NCBI RefSeq assembly: GCF_028747205.1
Contig: NZ_CP112880.1
Coordinates: 4,030,001-4,094,000, forward strand
Source: Streptomyces sp. CA-278952
GTDB taxonomy: Bacteria; Actinomycetota; Actinomycetes; Streptomycetales; Streptomycetaceae
DNA length: 64,000 nt
Reading direction: 5' to 3'
This document shows positions 1 to 7,906 of the stretch, piece after piece (position 1 is the first letter of the stretch; the number at the start of each line of letters is the position of its first letter). The position numbers and the translations under genes are program-made. The notes under the pieces were generated by a model. It was not told where the DNA came from, searched no databases, and worked only from the letters and a program-made list of their open reading frames with translations.

Positions 1-37
1 TGCCCGTGGCCCTGCCACGGACTCCCAAGGGGGCACT

Positions 38-658
38 GTGACGGACACACGAGGGCCTCAGCCCCAGTACGAGGGTTACGCGACCGGGCCCCTGCCCGGC
101 GAGCGTGAGCCCGCACCGGGGCCGTCGGGGCCGTACCACCCGCCCAAGGCGTACCAGGGGCCCGGCGGCGACACCCAGGGCGGCCAGCGCCCCGGAGAGC
201 CGGTCGGCGGCACGCTGGGGGGCGCGCAGGGCGTGGGCGGCGCTCAGGCGACGCGCAAGCCGCGCACGGGGGCGCGGACCACTCCGCGTACCCGCAAGGC
301 CCGTCTGCGGGTGGCCAAGGCCGACCCGTGGTCGGTGATGAAGGTCAGCTTCCTGCTGTCGATCGCGCTGGGCATCTGCACCGTGGTGGCGTCGGCGGTG
401 CTGTGGATGGTCATGGACGCGATGGGCGTCTTCGAGACCGTCGGCGGCACGATCAGCGAGGCCACCGGCTCGAACGAGAGCAACGGCTTCGATCTGCAGT
501 CGTTCCTGTCGCTGCCGCGCGTGCTCATCTTCACCTCGGTCATCGCCGTGATCGACGTGGTGCTGGCCACCGCGCTGGCGACGCTGGGCGCCTTCATCTA
601 CAACCTGTCGGCGGGCTTCGTGGGCGGCGTCGAGCTCACGCTGGCCGAGGACGAGTAG
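38..658 (+). CDS. DUF3566 family membrane protein
   Basis: A 206-residue protein starting at a GTG with an AAGGGGG ribosome site just upstream. Residues 1-75 are Pro/Gly/Gln-rich and probably disordered, and about 75-95 form a basic stretch. The C-terminal half carries two hydrophobic segments (about 100-125 and 160-190) separated by an extracellular-looking loop, which is the DUF3566 layout. In actinobacteria this family usually follows gyrA. gyrA is not in the window, so that neighbour is inferred. The biochemical role is unknown. The long disordered cytoplasmic tail suggests protein interactions at the membrane. Confidence 0.85.
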   Translation: MTDTRGPQPQYEGYATGPLPGEREPAPGPSGPYHPPKAYQGPGGDTQGGQRPGEPVGGTLGGAQGVGGAQATRKPRTGARTTPRTRKARLRVAKADPWSVMKVSFLLSIALGICTVVASAVLWMVMDAMGVFETVGGTISEATGSNESNGFDLQSFLSLPRVLIFTSVIAVIDVVLATALATLGAFIYNLSAGFVGGVELTLAEDE

Positions 659-675
659 CGCGCCGAGTATCGATT

Positions 676-704
676 TTGGGACTGGCCCCGACGTGCGCTA
701 ATCT
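676..704 (+). promoter_or_regulatory. Promoter of tRNA-Ile
   Basis: A -35-like TTGGGA at 676-681 and a -10-like TAATCT at 699-704 are 17 bases apart, the housekeeping sigma spacing. They lie about 26 bases before the tRNA 5' end. Confidence 0.6.
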
Positions 705-729
705 TCAGAAGTCAGCGCGACAGCGCGGC

Positions 730-803
730 GGGGCTATAGCTCAGTTGGTTAGAGCGCATCCCTGATAAGGATGAGGCCACAGGTTCAAATCCTGTTAGCC
801 CCA
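730..803 (+). tRNA. tRNA-Ile (GAT anticodon)
   Basis: A 74-base cloverleaf. The acceptor arms GGGGCTA and TAGCCCC pair fully, the D arm contains AGCTCAGTTGGTTAGAGC, the anticodon loop reads CTGATAA (anticodon GAT), and the T loop is GTTCAAATC. The CCA end is only partly encoded (discriminator A). A strong terminator follows directly. Confidence 0.97.
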
Positions 804-809
804 CAGAAC

Positions 810-843
810 GAAGACCCCCAGTCACCAGTGGCTGGGGGTCTTC
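810..843 (+). terminator. Intrinsic terminator after tRNA-Ile
   Basis: A perfect 12-bp stem (GAAGACCCCCAG paired with CTGGGGGTCTTC) with a 10-base loop, starting 6 bases after the tRNA. There is no long U tract, as is usual in Streptomyces. Confidence 0.85.
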
Positions 844-890
844 GCGTTGACGGGGCCGGTGCGGTCGGTCGGTCGGCTCTCGGCCGGACG

Positions 891-950
891 GGGCTGGGTC
901 GGGCTGGCCTGGGCTGGGTCGGGCTGGGTCGGGCTGGCTCGGGTCGGGGC
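891..950 (+). repeat. G-rich 10-bp tandem repeat
   Basis: Six consecutive near-identical 10-mers of the form GGGCTGGGTC lie in the gene-free stretch after the tRNA-Ile terminator. The plus strand has many GGG runs at short spacing and could form a G-quadruplex. The rest of the gene-free stretch 844-1179 holds only the hairpin at 1121-1158. Confidence 0.8.
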
Positions 951-1120
951 TGGCTGAGGCCGGGGTCGGTTCGCGTGGGCGAGTTGGGTCGGGGAGCCGG
1001 GCGTACGGGCGGGTCCTTGGGGGCGGCCCGGCCCGGGGAAGGCCCCGGGCCTGCGGGACGTTGCCCGCCCGGTGTCCATGGGAGGTCACCGGGGCGCAGA
1101 ACCGGCTCGGGACACACGGA

Positions 1121-1158
1121 AAGGGCCCCCGGCCGGTGTGAACCGGACCAGGGGCCCC
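1121..1158 (-). terminator. Probable terminator of the DUF6344-type gene
   Basis: An interrupted hairpin: the outer arms GGGCCCC (from 1123) and GGGGCCCC (1151-1158) enclose an inner CCGGT/ACCGG pair. It lies just downstream of the minus-strand gene ending at 1180. Confidence 0.5.
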
Positions 1159-1179
1159 GGAGTGCGGTGGGCGCCGGGA

Positions 1180-1548
1180 TCAGGGGGGTGGCGCCGGGGA
1201 GTCGCCTTCCGGGGCTGCGTGGTGGGAGCCGGCCGGTCCGGTCGTGCGGGCGGCCTCCGCGGGGTCGAGCGACAGGTGCCGGGTGGCCGGGGAGGAGCCG
1301 TGGGCCTCCGCTCGGATGCGCTGCTTCATCGTGGGCGGAAGGGCCCGGTCACGCGGAAGGGTCCATCGGACCGAGGGGGCGATCGGGGTTGCCGCGGCGG
1401 CTGCCGTGTGCTCCTGGGTCGTGGTGCTCGGCTGCGCCGCGGCGTTCGCGGTACTCGCCGTGGCGGTGGCGAGGCCCAGCGACGCCAGGAGGGCGAAGAA
1501 CGCGGTGATGAAGGCGGTCCAGAGGTTCTTGGGCTGGAAGGTGCTCAT
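1180..1548 (-). CDS. Small secreted or anchored protein, DUF6344-like
   Basis: A 122-residue product. The ATG at 1548 is preceded by a GAGGGG ribosome site at good spacing, which decides the start; the frame is open further upstream but lacks a site. Residues 8-35 form a hydrophobic signal segment rich in Ala, Leu and Thr, ending in an ANAAAQ-type cleavage site. The remainder is Ala/Pro/Thr-rich with scattered Arg and His. It resembles the Streptomyces DUF6344 family from memory. No function is known. It is divergent from the DLW-39 gene, with a 292-base promoter region between them. Confidence 0.65.
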   Translation of the reverse strand: MSTFQPKNLWTAFITAFFALLASLGLATATASTANAAAQPSTTTQEHTAAAAATPIAPSVRWTLPRDRALPPTMKQRIRAEAHGSSPATRHLSLDPAEAARTTGPAGSHHAAPEGDSPAPPP

Positions 1549-1767
1549 GGCCCCTCGCTTTCGGACGGTCCGGTTGCTGACTTCTCCGATCATGTGGATC
1601 CGGCCCGTGATTTCGAGGAGCGACGCCCGCTCCGCGCCGATCTTCGGATGAACACCACTCGTATGGTGCAACTGGAGTGGACAGGCCCTCGCGGACGGTC
1701 GGAAACGGGTGCTCGGAGGTCCTTCCGGACGCCGTGGAGGGGGTGCTCCGGGGCCCCCGGGCAGGTA

Positions 1768-1796
1768 ACCGATCGGTATCGGCCGGTGTGTATAGT
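1768..1796 (+). promoter_or_regulatory. Promoter of the DLW-39 gene with 10-bp palindrome
   Basis: A -10-like TATAGT at 1791-1796 lies 44 bases before the GTG start of the DLW-39 gene. A perfect palindrome ACCGATCGGT (1768-1777) occupies the -35 position and could be an operator. The -35 itself is poor. Confidence 0.4.
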
Positions 1797-1840
1797 CGGC
1801 GACAGAAGGCCCATACGCCAAGGAAAGACGAGGTCGCGCG

Positions 1841-1975
1841 GTGAAGAAGCTTCTCCTGGTCGCACTGGCTGCCATCGGCGGGCTCCTCGTGTACCGCCAG
1901 ATCCAGGCGGATCGCGCCGAGCAGGATCTGTGGACGGAGGCGACCGACTCCGTGCCCGCAGGTTCGGGTGTGTGA
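1841..1975 (+). CDS. DLW-39 family microprotein
   Basis: A 44-residue protein from GTG at 1841 with a GAGGT-like ribosome site. Residues 3-18 form one hydrophobic helix (LLLVALAAIGGLLVYR) followed by an amphipathic charged stretch that includes the diagnostic Asp-Leu-Trp near residue 30. The family is confined to actinobacteria, about 39-45 residues long, and found close to gyrA and the Ile and Ala tRNAs, as here. It is probably a single-pass membrane peptide. No biochemical function is established. Confidence 0.8.
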   Translation: MKKLLLVALAAIGGLLVYRQIQADRAEQDLWTEATDSVPAGSGV

Positions 1976-1995
1976 GACGGCACAGTCTGTTACGG

Positions 1996-2025
1996 GCCCC
2001 GGTCGCTGAGCGGCCGGGGCTTCGT
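1996..2025 (+). terminator. Terminator after the DLW-39 gene
   Basis: Arms GCCCCGG (1996-2002) and CCGGGGC (2014-2020) with an inner CGCTGAGCG foldback, then TTCGT. It starts 20 bases after the stop codon. Confidence 0.7.
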
Positions 2026-2106
2026 GCTGTCCGGGGGCCGTTCGGCGGCGTGCGGGCCCCTTGTCGTGCGCGCGTGAGCCCGCGTCTCTTGGTCTTCCGG
2101 CCTCTT

Positions 2107-2147
2107 GAGTTCACTGGAGCACATACATAAATTGCTCTGGTGAACTC
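2107..2147. promoter_or_regulatory. Long imperfect palindrome, likely operator
   Basis: 15-base arms (2107-2121 and 2133-2147) match at 13 of 15 positions around an 11-base AT-rich spacer CATACATAAAT. It lies in the leader region of the secreted protein gene at 2298. The AT-rich centre could serve as a -10 element. The rest of 2026-2297 shows no other gene. Confidence 0.5.
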
Positions 2148-2297
2148 CGGTGGGGTGTCGGCCGGGGCCGGAACGCGGACAAGAGGGGCAATGCAGCTGT
2201 GGCCGGAGACACCGGCGGTGCGGGCGGGGCAGGATGGACCGGCATCGCGGCCGGGCGGTCGACGGCACCGGCGCGTGAGGACGACGAGGGGAAGCGC

Positions 2298-3632
2298 GTG
2301 AAGAGGCAGCGCAACAGGGGCCGGGTGGTGGCCGCGGTACTCGCGGCGATGTGTGCGGCGGCGGCCCTGCCGGGGCAGGCGCACGCGGCGGGCCCCGGGG
2401 TGTACGCGTTCGACCCCGACGCGAAGAACGTGCAGGGTGCGGCGACCAACGTCGAGGCGTCCACGCTGGACGAGGGCGTCCCGTACCGCAGCACGATCAA
2501 GCCGGGCGAGAAGCTCTACTACCGGGTCACGCTGGACGACGCCTCCGCCGCCTATGTCTCGGCGGTCGCGGTGCCCGGCGACAGCGGCGCGGTCGCCTAC
2601 GGCGACGGCATCAACGTCAGCCTCCGGGAGAACGACGACACCCAATGCAGCGCGGAGCGGGCGAACTTCGGCGCGGGCGCGTACGCGCGTCCCATCGCCG
2701 CGTACGTCTCCCGGACCGTCAAGGAGGGCAGCCCCACCTGCCAGGAGAGCGGCCAGTACGACGTCCTCGTCGAGCGCGAGAGCAAGGAGACGTCCAACTC
2801 CGATGCCTGGGACCTGGAGTTGCGCTTCCTCCAGGAGCCGCGGTTGAAGAGCGGGGCGGCCATGCCGACCGACGGGCCCGAAAGCTGGCCCTCGGCCTCG
2901 GCGAAGCCGCTGACCGGGAAGCAGCAGAAGCGGTCCGGTGGGTCCGGGTACTCCGAGGCCACCAGCCTGGAGAACGGCCGCTGGCAGGACACGGTCGCCC
3001 CGGGGCAGACCCGCTTCTACCGGGTGCCGGTGGACTGGGGGCAGCAACTCCACGCCACCGCAGGGCTCTCCAACAGCACGGGCACCGGCAAGGAGTTCGT
3101 GGGCAACGCGCTCACCCTGTCGTTGGAAAACCCCGCCCAGGGGCATGTCTCCGACGCCACGCTCTCGTACTCCGGAGGGCCCGCTTCCGCGTCCCTGAGG
3201 CCGCTGCCCCCGGTGGCCTACCGCAACCGGTTCGCCCCCTCGACCCAGGTCAGCGCCGTGCGCTTCGCGGGCTGGTACTACCTGTCGGTGTCCCTCAGCC
3301 CGAAGCTCAAGGAGTCCTACGGTGCCGAGCCGATCCCGTTCGAGCTCGCGGTCCAGGTGAAGAACAAGGCCGAGACGTCCCCGTACGAGGGTGACGCCGG
3401 GGTCTTCGGCGTCACCGACCAGGACCGGGAAGTGGCCCGGAAGGGGAAGAACGCCCGGGAGGCCGCGCAGAGCGGCCCGATGACGGTGGTCGCCGCGGCC
3501 GGGATCGGCACGGGGTCCGTGCTGGTGCTCGGGCTGGGCGTCTGGACGCTGCTGGCCCGCCGCCGCGCCGCCGGGGCCCCGGCGGCGGGTTCGCCGACCG
3601 CCGGGGGCCACCAGCCGCCGCAGGGCTGGTAG
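2298..3632 (+). CDS. Secreted, C-terminally membrane-anchored protein of unknown function
   Basis: 444 residues from GTG 2298, which has GAGGGGAAG just upstream; an earlier in-frame start lacks a site. Residues 1-35 are a classical signal peptide (basic KRQRNRGR, hydrophobic core, ending in QAHAA). The body is a beta-rich extracellular region with two similar parts: each begins with a short lead, then a GETxxYRV-like strand (LYYRVTLDD near 80, RFYRVPVDW near 260). This suggests duplicated jelly-roll or pre-peptidase C-like domains. A transmembrane helix lies near residues 395-420, followed by a basic stop and an Ala/Pro tail. The layout (signal, ectodomain, helix, short tail) recalls proteins next to type VII secretion, but no other such gene is here. 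It is convergent with the kinase gene. Confidence 0.7.
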   Translation: MKRQRNRGRVVAAVLAAMCAAAALPGQAHAAGPGVYAFDPDAKNVQGAATNVEASTLDEGVPYRSTIKPGEKLYYRVTLDDASAAYVSAVAVPGDSGAVAYGDGINVSLRENDDTQCSAERANFGAGAYARPIAAYVSRTVKEGSPTCQESGQYDVLVERESKETSNSDAWDLELRFLQEPRLKSGAAMPTDGPESWPSASAKPLTGKQQKRSGGSGYSEATSLENGRWQDTVAPGQTRFYRVPVDWGQQLHATAGLSNSTGTGKEFVGNALTLSLENPAQGHVSDATLSYSGGPASASLRPLPPVAYRNRFAPSTQVSAVRFAGWYYLSVSLSPKLKESYGAEPIPFELAVQVKNKAETSPYEGDAGVFGVTDQDREVARKGKNAREAAQSGPMTVVAAAGIGTGSVLVLGLGVWTLLARRRAAGAPAAGSPTAGGHQPPQGW

Positions 3633-3652
3633 CCGGCCCGGCGGCGGGGCGG

Positions 3653-5017
3653 TCAGATCCGGGTCAGGGCCCAGATGCCGACCGCGAAGCAGATCAGCGC
3701 CACCACCAGCACCGCGGCAGCCACCTTCGGCGGCGGTCCCGGACGCGTCACCCGTACGGGCGCGTGGGGCGCGGCGTGCTGCACCGGCGGGGCCGGCACC
3801 GGTGGTTGCCCCCGCTGGGCGGTGTAGGCGCGGGTGGCGACGGGATCGTGCGGTACGCCGGAGGTCGGTGCCTGGGAGGCATCCGGCGCGCCGACGGCGT
3901 ACGGGGGCGGCGCGTCCGCCGTGAACGGTGCGGCCGGCGGCTGCTGGAACCCCGGCTGCTGGTACGGCTGTTGCTGCGGGGGAGAGGCCCCGGGCGGGGG
4001 CGCGAGGTGGAAGCTGCCCGTCTCGGACATCGACGTGGGGGGCGGTGCGGAGGCATGCTGACCGGGCCCCGGAACGGCCGGCCGCGCCGGGGCGGCCGTG
4101 GGGGCGGGTGCGGGCTCCTCGGGCTGCTGAGGGGTGGTTACGGGCCCGTCGGGGCCGAATCCCGCCGGCAGCGGCCCGATCTGGTCGAACACCTCCACCG
4201 GCTCGTCGTCCGGGCCGGGTTCGGGCAGCATCTCGACCGCCGCGGTCAGGGCCTTGCGGGCGCCCGTCGCGGTCCGGAACCGGGCGTGCGGGTCCGGCTG
4301 GAGCAGCCCGGCGAGAACCTGCCACAGCGGCTCGGGAATGGCGTTGGGCGCGCTCGGGGTGCCGTGCGCGGCGAAGTGCTCCACCAGCGCCTGGGAGTCG
4401 GGCTTCTGGCCCTGGAGGAGGTAGAGCGCGACCAGCCCGACCGCGAAGAGGTCAGCGGGGAAGTCGGGCTCGGCGCCCATCATCTGCTCGGGGGCGAAGT
4501 AACCGGGCGTACCGACCACGTAGTTGGTCTCGGTGAGCCGGGGTTCGCCCTTGCGCATCGAGATGCCGAAGTCGGAGAGGCGCAGATGCGGGCGGCCCGT
4601 TCCGGTCGCCTCCATCAGGATGTTGGCGGGCTTGATGTCGCGGTGCACCACCCCTTCGGCGTGCACCGTGGAGAGCCCCGAGAGCAGCTGGTCCAGCAGC
4701 AGACAGACGAAGCGCGGGGGCAACGGGCCGTAGTCTCCGATGACATGGGCGAGCGAGCCGCCGCTCACCAGGTCCATGGTGAACAGGACCTTGTCGTCGT
4801 CGGCGGCCCAGCTGGCCGGGGCCAGCACGTGCGGGTGCTCGATGCGCAGGGCCTGTTCGCGGACGAAGCGCAGCAGCGTGTGCGCGTCGCTCTGCTGGAG
4901 CACCTTGGCCGCGACGTACCTGCGGCGGCGGTGGTCCCAGGCGCGCCAGACGGCGCCGACCCCGCCCCGTCCGATCGGATCGATCAGCTCGTACCGACCA
5001 GCGAAGACCTCACCCAT
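3653..5017 (-). CDS. Membrane-anchored eukaryotic-type Ser/Thr protein kinase
   Basis: 454 residues. The start is the ATG at 5017 (MGEVFAGRYEL), where the kinase fold begins. Catalytic motifs are complete: glycine loop GRGGVGAVW, VAAKVL lysine, HRDIKPANIL catalytic loop, DFGIS metal-binding motif and APEQ. After about residue 275 comes a 150-residue Pro/Gln-rich linker. The last 22 residues form a hydrophobic helix ending LTRI, so almost nothing is extracellular and no PASTA or other sensor is present. It probably autophosphorylates and signals to cytoplasmic targets. The XRE-type regulator gene at 5157 lies immediately upstream on the same strand, 139 bases away. Confidence 0.88.
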   Translation of the reverse strand: MGEVFAGRYELIDPIGRGGVGAVWRAWDHRRRRYVAAKVLQQSDAHTLLRFVREQALRIEHPHVLAPASWAADDDKVLFTMDLVSGGSLAHVIGDYGPLPPRFVCLLLDQLLSGLSTVHAEGVVHRDIKPANILMEATGTGRPHLRLSDFGISMRKGEPRLTETNYVVGTPGYFAPEQMMGAEPDFPADLFAVGLVALYLLQGQKPDSQALVEHFAAHGTPSAPNAIPEPLWQVLAGLLQPDPHARFRTATGARKALTAAVEMLPEPGPDDEPVEVFDQIGPLPAGFGPDGPVTTPQQPEEPAPAPTAAPARPAVPGPGQHASAPPPTSMSETGSFHLAPPPGASPPQQQPYQQPGFQQPPAAPFTADAPPPYAVGAPDASQAPTSGVPHDPVATRAYTAQRGQPPVPAPPVQHAAPHAPVRVTRPGPPPKVAAAVLVVALICFAVGIWALTRI

Positions 5018-5156
5018 TGTGCTGCGCCCGCTCCCCGTTCCCGTGGTGCCGCGGCGTCTGCCGCGGCCCGTGTCCGGCCCCCGTGCCCTGCCGGCACCAG
5101 GGCGCCGCACGGTGTGCGCGTGCCCTGGCTCCGTCGTCCGTCGCGGTCCGGAGCCG

Positions 5157-5705
5157 CTAGCTCTGGTGCCCCTCGTAGTGCGCGACCGCGTCCGCGGTGC
5201 GTCCCGCTCCGTACACCTTGAGGAACTCTGCCAGCTCCGGGTGGGTCGGGGCGAGGGCGTCCGCGGCATCGATGATGTCGCCCGCCGCCGCGACCGACCG
5301 CAGCAGGGACTGGATCTCGCGCACCACGCGGCGGACGGTGGGAGCGCCGCCGGTGGAGGTGGTCTGGCCGGTGGCGGTCAGCACCGACCCACCCTGCGAC
5401 TTCTTGACCTCCTCCATGCGGTCGGTGGCCTCGCCCGCGCTGACGCTGCCGTCGGCCACCTGGCTCGCCAGCTCCTGGAGGGCCTGGACGCGCTGGACCA
5501 CCGCGGGATTCCCGATCTTGGCCCGCTGGCCGCTCATCAGTTGGGAGAGCATCGGGGCGGAGAGCCCGAGAACAGCGGCCAGCCGGGCCTGGTTCAGGCC
5601 GAGATCATCGATCAGCCGACGGAAGAGCGCCCCCAACGGCTCCCCGTACCAACTGCGTTGAAGTTCTCTGGCTCTTGCCGTCGCCTCTTGTTGCGCTGCG
5701 TCCAT
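5157..5705 (-). CDS. XRE-type helix-turn-helix regulator
   Basis: 182 residues from ATG 5705, preceded by GGGGAG. The helix-turn-helix covers about residues 25-55 (DLGLNQARLAAVLGLSAPML), followed by SQLMSGQRAKIGNP, a typical recognition helix. A coiled or helical C-terminal half (about 75-175) contains a Gln/Ser/Gly linker and probably mediates oligomerisation or signal binding. It lies just upstream of a membrane Ser/Thr kinase on the same strand, so it may be that kinase's co-transcribed partner or substrate. This is inferred from position only. Confidence 0.8.
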   Translation of the reverse strand: MDAAQQEATARARELQRSWYGEPLGALFRRLIDDLGLNQARLAAVLGLSAPMLSQLMSGQRAKIGNPAVVQRVQALQELASQVADGSVSAGEATDRMEEVKKSQGGSVLTATGQTTSTGGAPTVRRVVREIQSLLRSVAAAGDIIDAADALAPTHPELAEFLKVYGAGRTADAVAHYEGHQS

Positions 5706-5883
5706 GGCGTCTCCCCATCCCTGCGGCTTCGCTGCTGCGAACCTTGCGAGCATCTTACGGAGCGTGGTCGTCCACGGGGAGTCCCTATCCTTTTGCAGGA
5801 TTACGGGGGTCACCCGGTACTCTGGTCTGCGACGGTAGCCTTGGCACGGACGTGCTGGGCGTTGCCCTCGTTCGTTGTGGCCC

Positions 5884-5956
5884 GGGGCCTTAGCTCAGTT
5901 GGTAGAGCGCTGCCTTTGCAAGGCAGATGTCAGGAGTTCGAATCTCCTAGGCTCCA
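5884..5956 (+). tRNA. tRNA-Ala (TGC anticodon)
   Basis: A 73-base cloverleaf with acceptor GGGGCCT/AGGCTCC (one G-T wobble), D arm AGCTCAGTTGGTAGAGC, anticodon loop CTTTGCAAG with anticodon TGC, and T loop GTTCGAATC. A terminator follows 9 bases later. Confidence 0.97.
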
Positions 5957-5964
5957 CAATCCCA

Positions 5965-6003
5965 GCCCCCTGAACTGCGACAACGCGGTTCAGGGGGCCT
6001 TTC
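5965..6003 (+). terminator. Terminator after tRNA-Ala
   Basis: An 11-bp perfect stem (GCCCCCTGAAC with GTTCAGGGGGC) and 12-base loop, followed by CTTTCTC. Confidence 0.85.
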
Positions 6004-6172
6004 TCGTTCTGTCGCGGCCTGCGTCCGCGTTGGCGTACTGCCGAGCGCTTGGGCTCCTGCCGGGCTCCTGTCTCGTACGATCCGGAACCGGCGCGCTTCC
6101 TACGGGGCCGGGTGCCGGAGGTACCAGGCACACTTCATACGTAAACAGTCGAGCCACAAAAAGGACTCAGGC

Positions 6173-6757
6173 ATGATCACGTTGACGAAGGAAGACGGCC
6201 CGGCCGACCTGGGTGGGGTGACCCATCTGTCCATCGGGGCGTCCTGGGACCCCACCGTCGGGAGCAGCGGCGGCCTGATGGGGAAGCTCCGGCAGAAGGC
6301 CGGCACGGACCTCGACCTGATCGCCATCGCGCTGCAGGGTGGGGACCCGGTGCGGCTGGCAGGTCTGGACTCGCTGGACCCGCTGGGCAACGGCTCGCTG
6401 GTGCACAGCGGGGACAACCAGAGCGGGCACGGTGACGGAGACGACGAGACGGTGACCGTCGAGTTCGCCAAGATTCCTTCGAACATCACGGCGATCGTCT
6501 TCATCGCCGCCGCGTACAAGAAGCGCAGCGCGTTCAGCAACGCGCGCAACATCAGCTTCAAGGTGTACGACGCGACGGGCGGCAGCACGCAGCAGGTCGC
6601 GGACATCTGGCCGAGCATGCTCACCCAGGACAACGGGGTCGCCGTGGCCAAGGCGATCCGCGAGGGCGCCGGCTGGAAGCTCCAGGTGATCAACGAGACC
6701 GGGAAGATCAAGCAGGGCGACGAGCAGGCCCTGATGCGCTTCGCCGTAAGCCGGTAG
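6173..6757 (+). CDS. TerD family calcium-binding stress protein
   Basis: 194 residues, close to the usual TerD length. The family signature is visible: ITLTKEDGPADL at the N terminus, a GTDLDLIAIAL strand, and the acidic loop GDNQSGHGDGDDETV (about residues 81-95) that binds calcium in TerD structures, followed by an IAAAYKKRSAFSNARN stretch. The start is ATG 6173. TerD proteins act in tellurite, phage and stress responses, and Streptomyces carries several paralogues linked to development. Here it stands alone without terABC, so a general signalling role is more likely than tellurite resistance. Confidence 0.88.
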   Translation: MITLTKEDGPADLGGVTHLSIGASWDPTVGSSGGLMGKLRQKAGTDLDLIAIALQGGDPVRLAGLDSLDPLGNGSLVHSGDNQSGHGDGDDETVTVEFAKIPSNITAIVFIAAAYKKRSAFSNARNISFKVYDATGGSTQQVADIWPSMLTQDNGVAVAKAIREGAGWKLQVINETGKIKQGDEQALMRFAVSR

Positions 6758-6817
6758 TCGCCGGTGGATCGGGGCCCCGCCGCCGTCTTACGGTGGAGCG
6801 GGGCGGGTCGGGGGCAC

Positions 6818-6871
6818 GAACGGACGCGGCTGCGGTAACCGCCAGGGCGGTTACCGCAGCCGCGTCCGTTC
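6818..6871. terminator. Perfect 26-bp bidirectional terminator
   Basis: Arms 6818-6843 and 6846-6871 are exact reverse complements with only 2 bases between them. It lies between convergent genes (TerD on plus, DUF5324 on minus) and can end transcription from both sides. Confidence 0.85.
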
Positions 6872-6905
6872 TCTCAGGGGGTAGGCAGGCCCGGGGCGCT
6901 CCGGG

Positions 6906-7625
6906 TCAGGGCCGGTCGTCGAGGCCGGGGGTGTCCCCCTCGCCCGACTCGGCCTCGGCCTGCTTGGCCTTGACCTCCGGGTCGAGGTCGGCCCGGGCGC
7001 TGCCGTCGACCGAGCTGAGCGGCGAACGCTCGTCGCCCACCTCGGTGGCGACGGGCGGTTCGACCAGCCAGTCCGGGTTGGCCTGCTTGTCCCACCAGCG
7101 CCAGGCGGCGTAGGCGCCGCCGGCCAGGACGCCCAGCACCAGGAACCCCTTCGCGGCCCGGCCCGCCTTGGCCCGCCGCTGGTGCTTTCTGGCCAGCTTC
7201 TGGATCTCCTTGGCCGTCACCTGGGTGCGCAGCGCCGCGAGGGCGGCCGCGCTGCGGGCGGAAGCCTGCTCGGCGACGGGCAGGGCCACCGACCGGGCGT
7301 GCTCGACGCGGGGGGCGGTGTAGTCGGCGGCGCTCCGTGCGGCCTTACGGGTGGAGGCCGCCGCGCGGTGCGCGGCCTCGTCGACCCTGGGCGGCACGTG
7401 GGTACGGGCCTGTTCGAGGCGAGGTGCGAGGTGGGACGCGTACTGCACACGGGCCTGCTTGGCGGCCTTCGTCACCTTCGGCGCGAGTTGCGTACGAGCC
7501 TCGTGCGCGTAGTGGGCCGCCTGCTTCTTGGCTGTGTCGGCGTAAGGCGCCACCACTTCCGCGGCGTGCTGCGCGCTGTCCTTCGCCGAGTCGGTTGCGG
7601 CGCGCACGCTGTCGATGCGGGTCAC
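6906..7625 (-). CDS. DUF5324-type membrane-associated protein
   Basis: 239 residues from GTG 7625 with a near-perfect AGGAGGA site. The N-terminal 170 residues are a long Ala/Arg/Lys/His-rich helical region with recurrent VAPYADTAKK, RTQLAPKVTKAAKQ and APRLEQARTHVPP units, an apolipoprotein-like amphipathic repeat pattern. A single transmembrane segment (GFLVLGVLAGGAYAAWRWW) follows near 170-188, then an acidic tail. The family is Streptomyces-specific from memory and has no known function. The repeat pattern suggests membrane-surface or polyanion binding. Confidence 0.75.
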   Translation of the reverse strand: MTRIDSVRAATDSAKDSAQHAAEVVAPYADTAKKQAAHYAHEARTQLAPKVTKAAKQARVQYASHLAPRLEQARTHVPPRVDEAAHRAAASTRKAARSAADYTAPRVEHARSVALPVAEQASARSAAALAALRTQVTAKEIQKLARKHQRRAKAGRAAKGFLVLGVLAGGAYAAWRWWDKQANPDWLVEPPVATEVGDERSPLSSVDGSARADLDPEVKAKQAEAESGEGDTPGLDDRP

Positions 7626-7906
7626 GAGATCCTCCTCCTTGGTGGCGGGTAGGTACTCCGCCTGTCCGCCCAGTTCGAAATCATGCCTGTTGGGTCCACG
7701 CCCGGCATGCGGGACGGGCATCCGGGTCATGATCGCCCTTTGCGGCCCATACGGTTCATGTGAAGTGTGCCGACGACAATGCCATGGTTCGGTGCCGAAC
7801 GCGCCGTTTCGTCCGGCATCCGGCCGCATGTTTCCCGGTCCGTGGGAGGATCGGCGGACGTCAGCGATGGATGTGACGTCAGGTGAAGGACGAAGGAAGG
7901 CAGACC

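Noticed and set aside
891..950. Possible CRISPR array from the regular repeats
   Set aside because: The repeats are 10 bases, contiguous and without spacers, and no cas genes are near.
1590..4325. A 911-codon open frame on the minus strand
   Set aside because: It lies antisense to the secreted protein gene and overlaps the 3' end of the kinase in another frame; composition is typical of a GC-rich shadow frame and there is no ribosome site.
6173..6757. Tellurite resistance determinant
   Set aside because: A lone TerD protein without terA, terB, terC or terZ; Streptomyces has many such paralogues.
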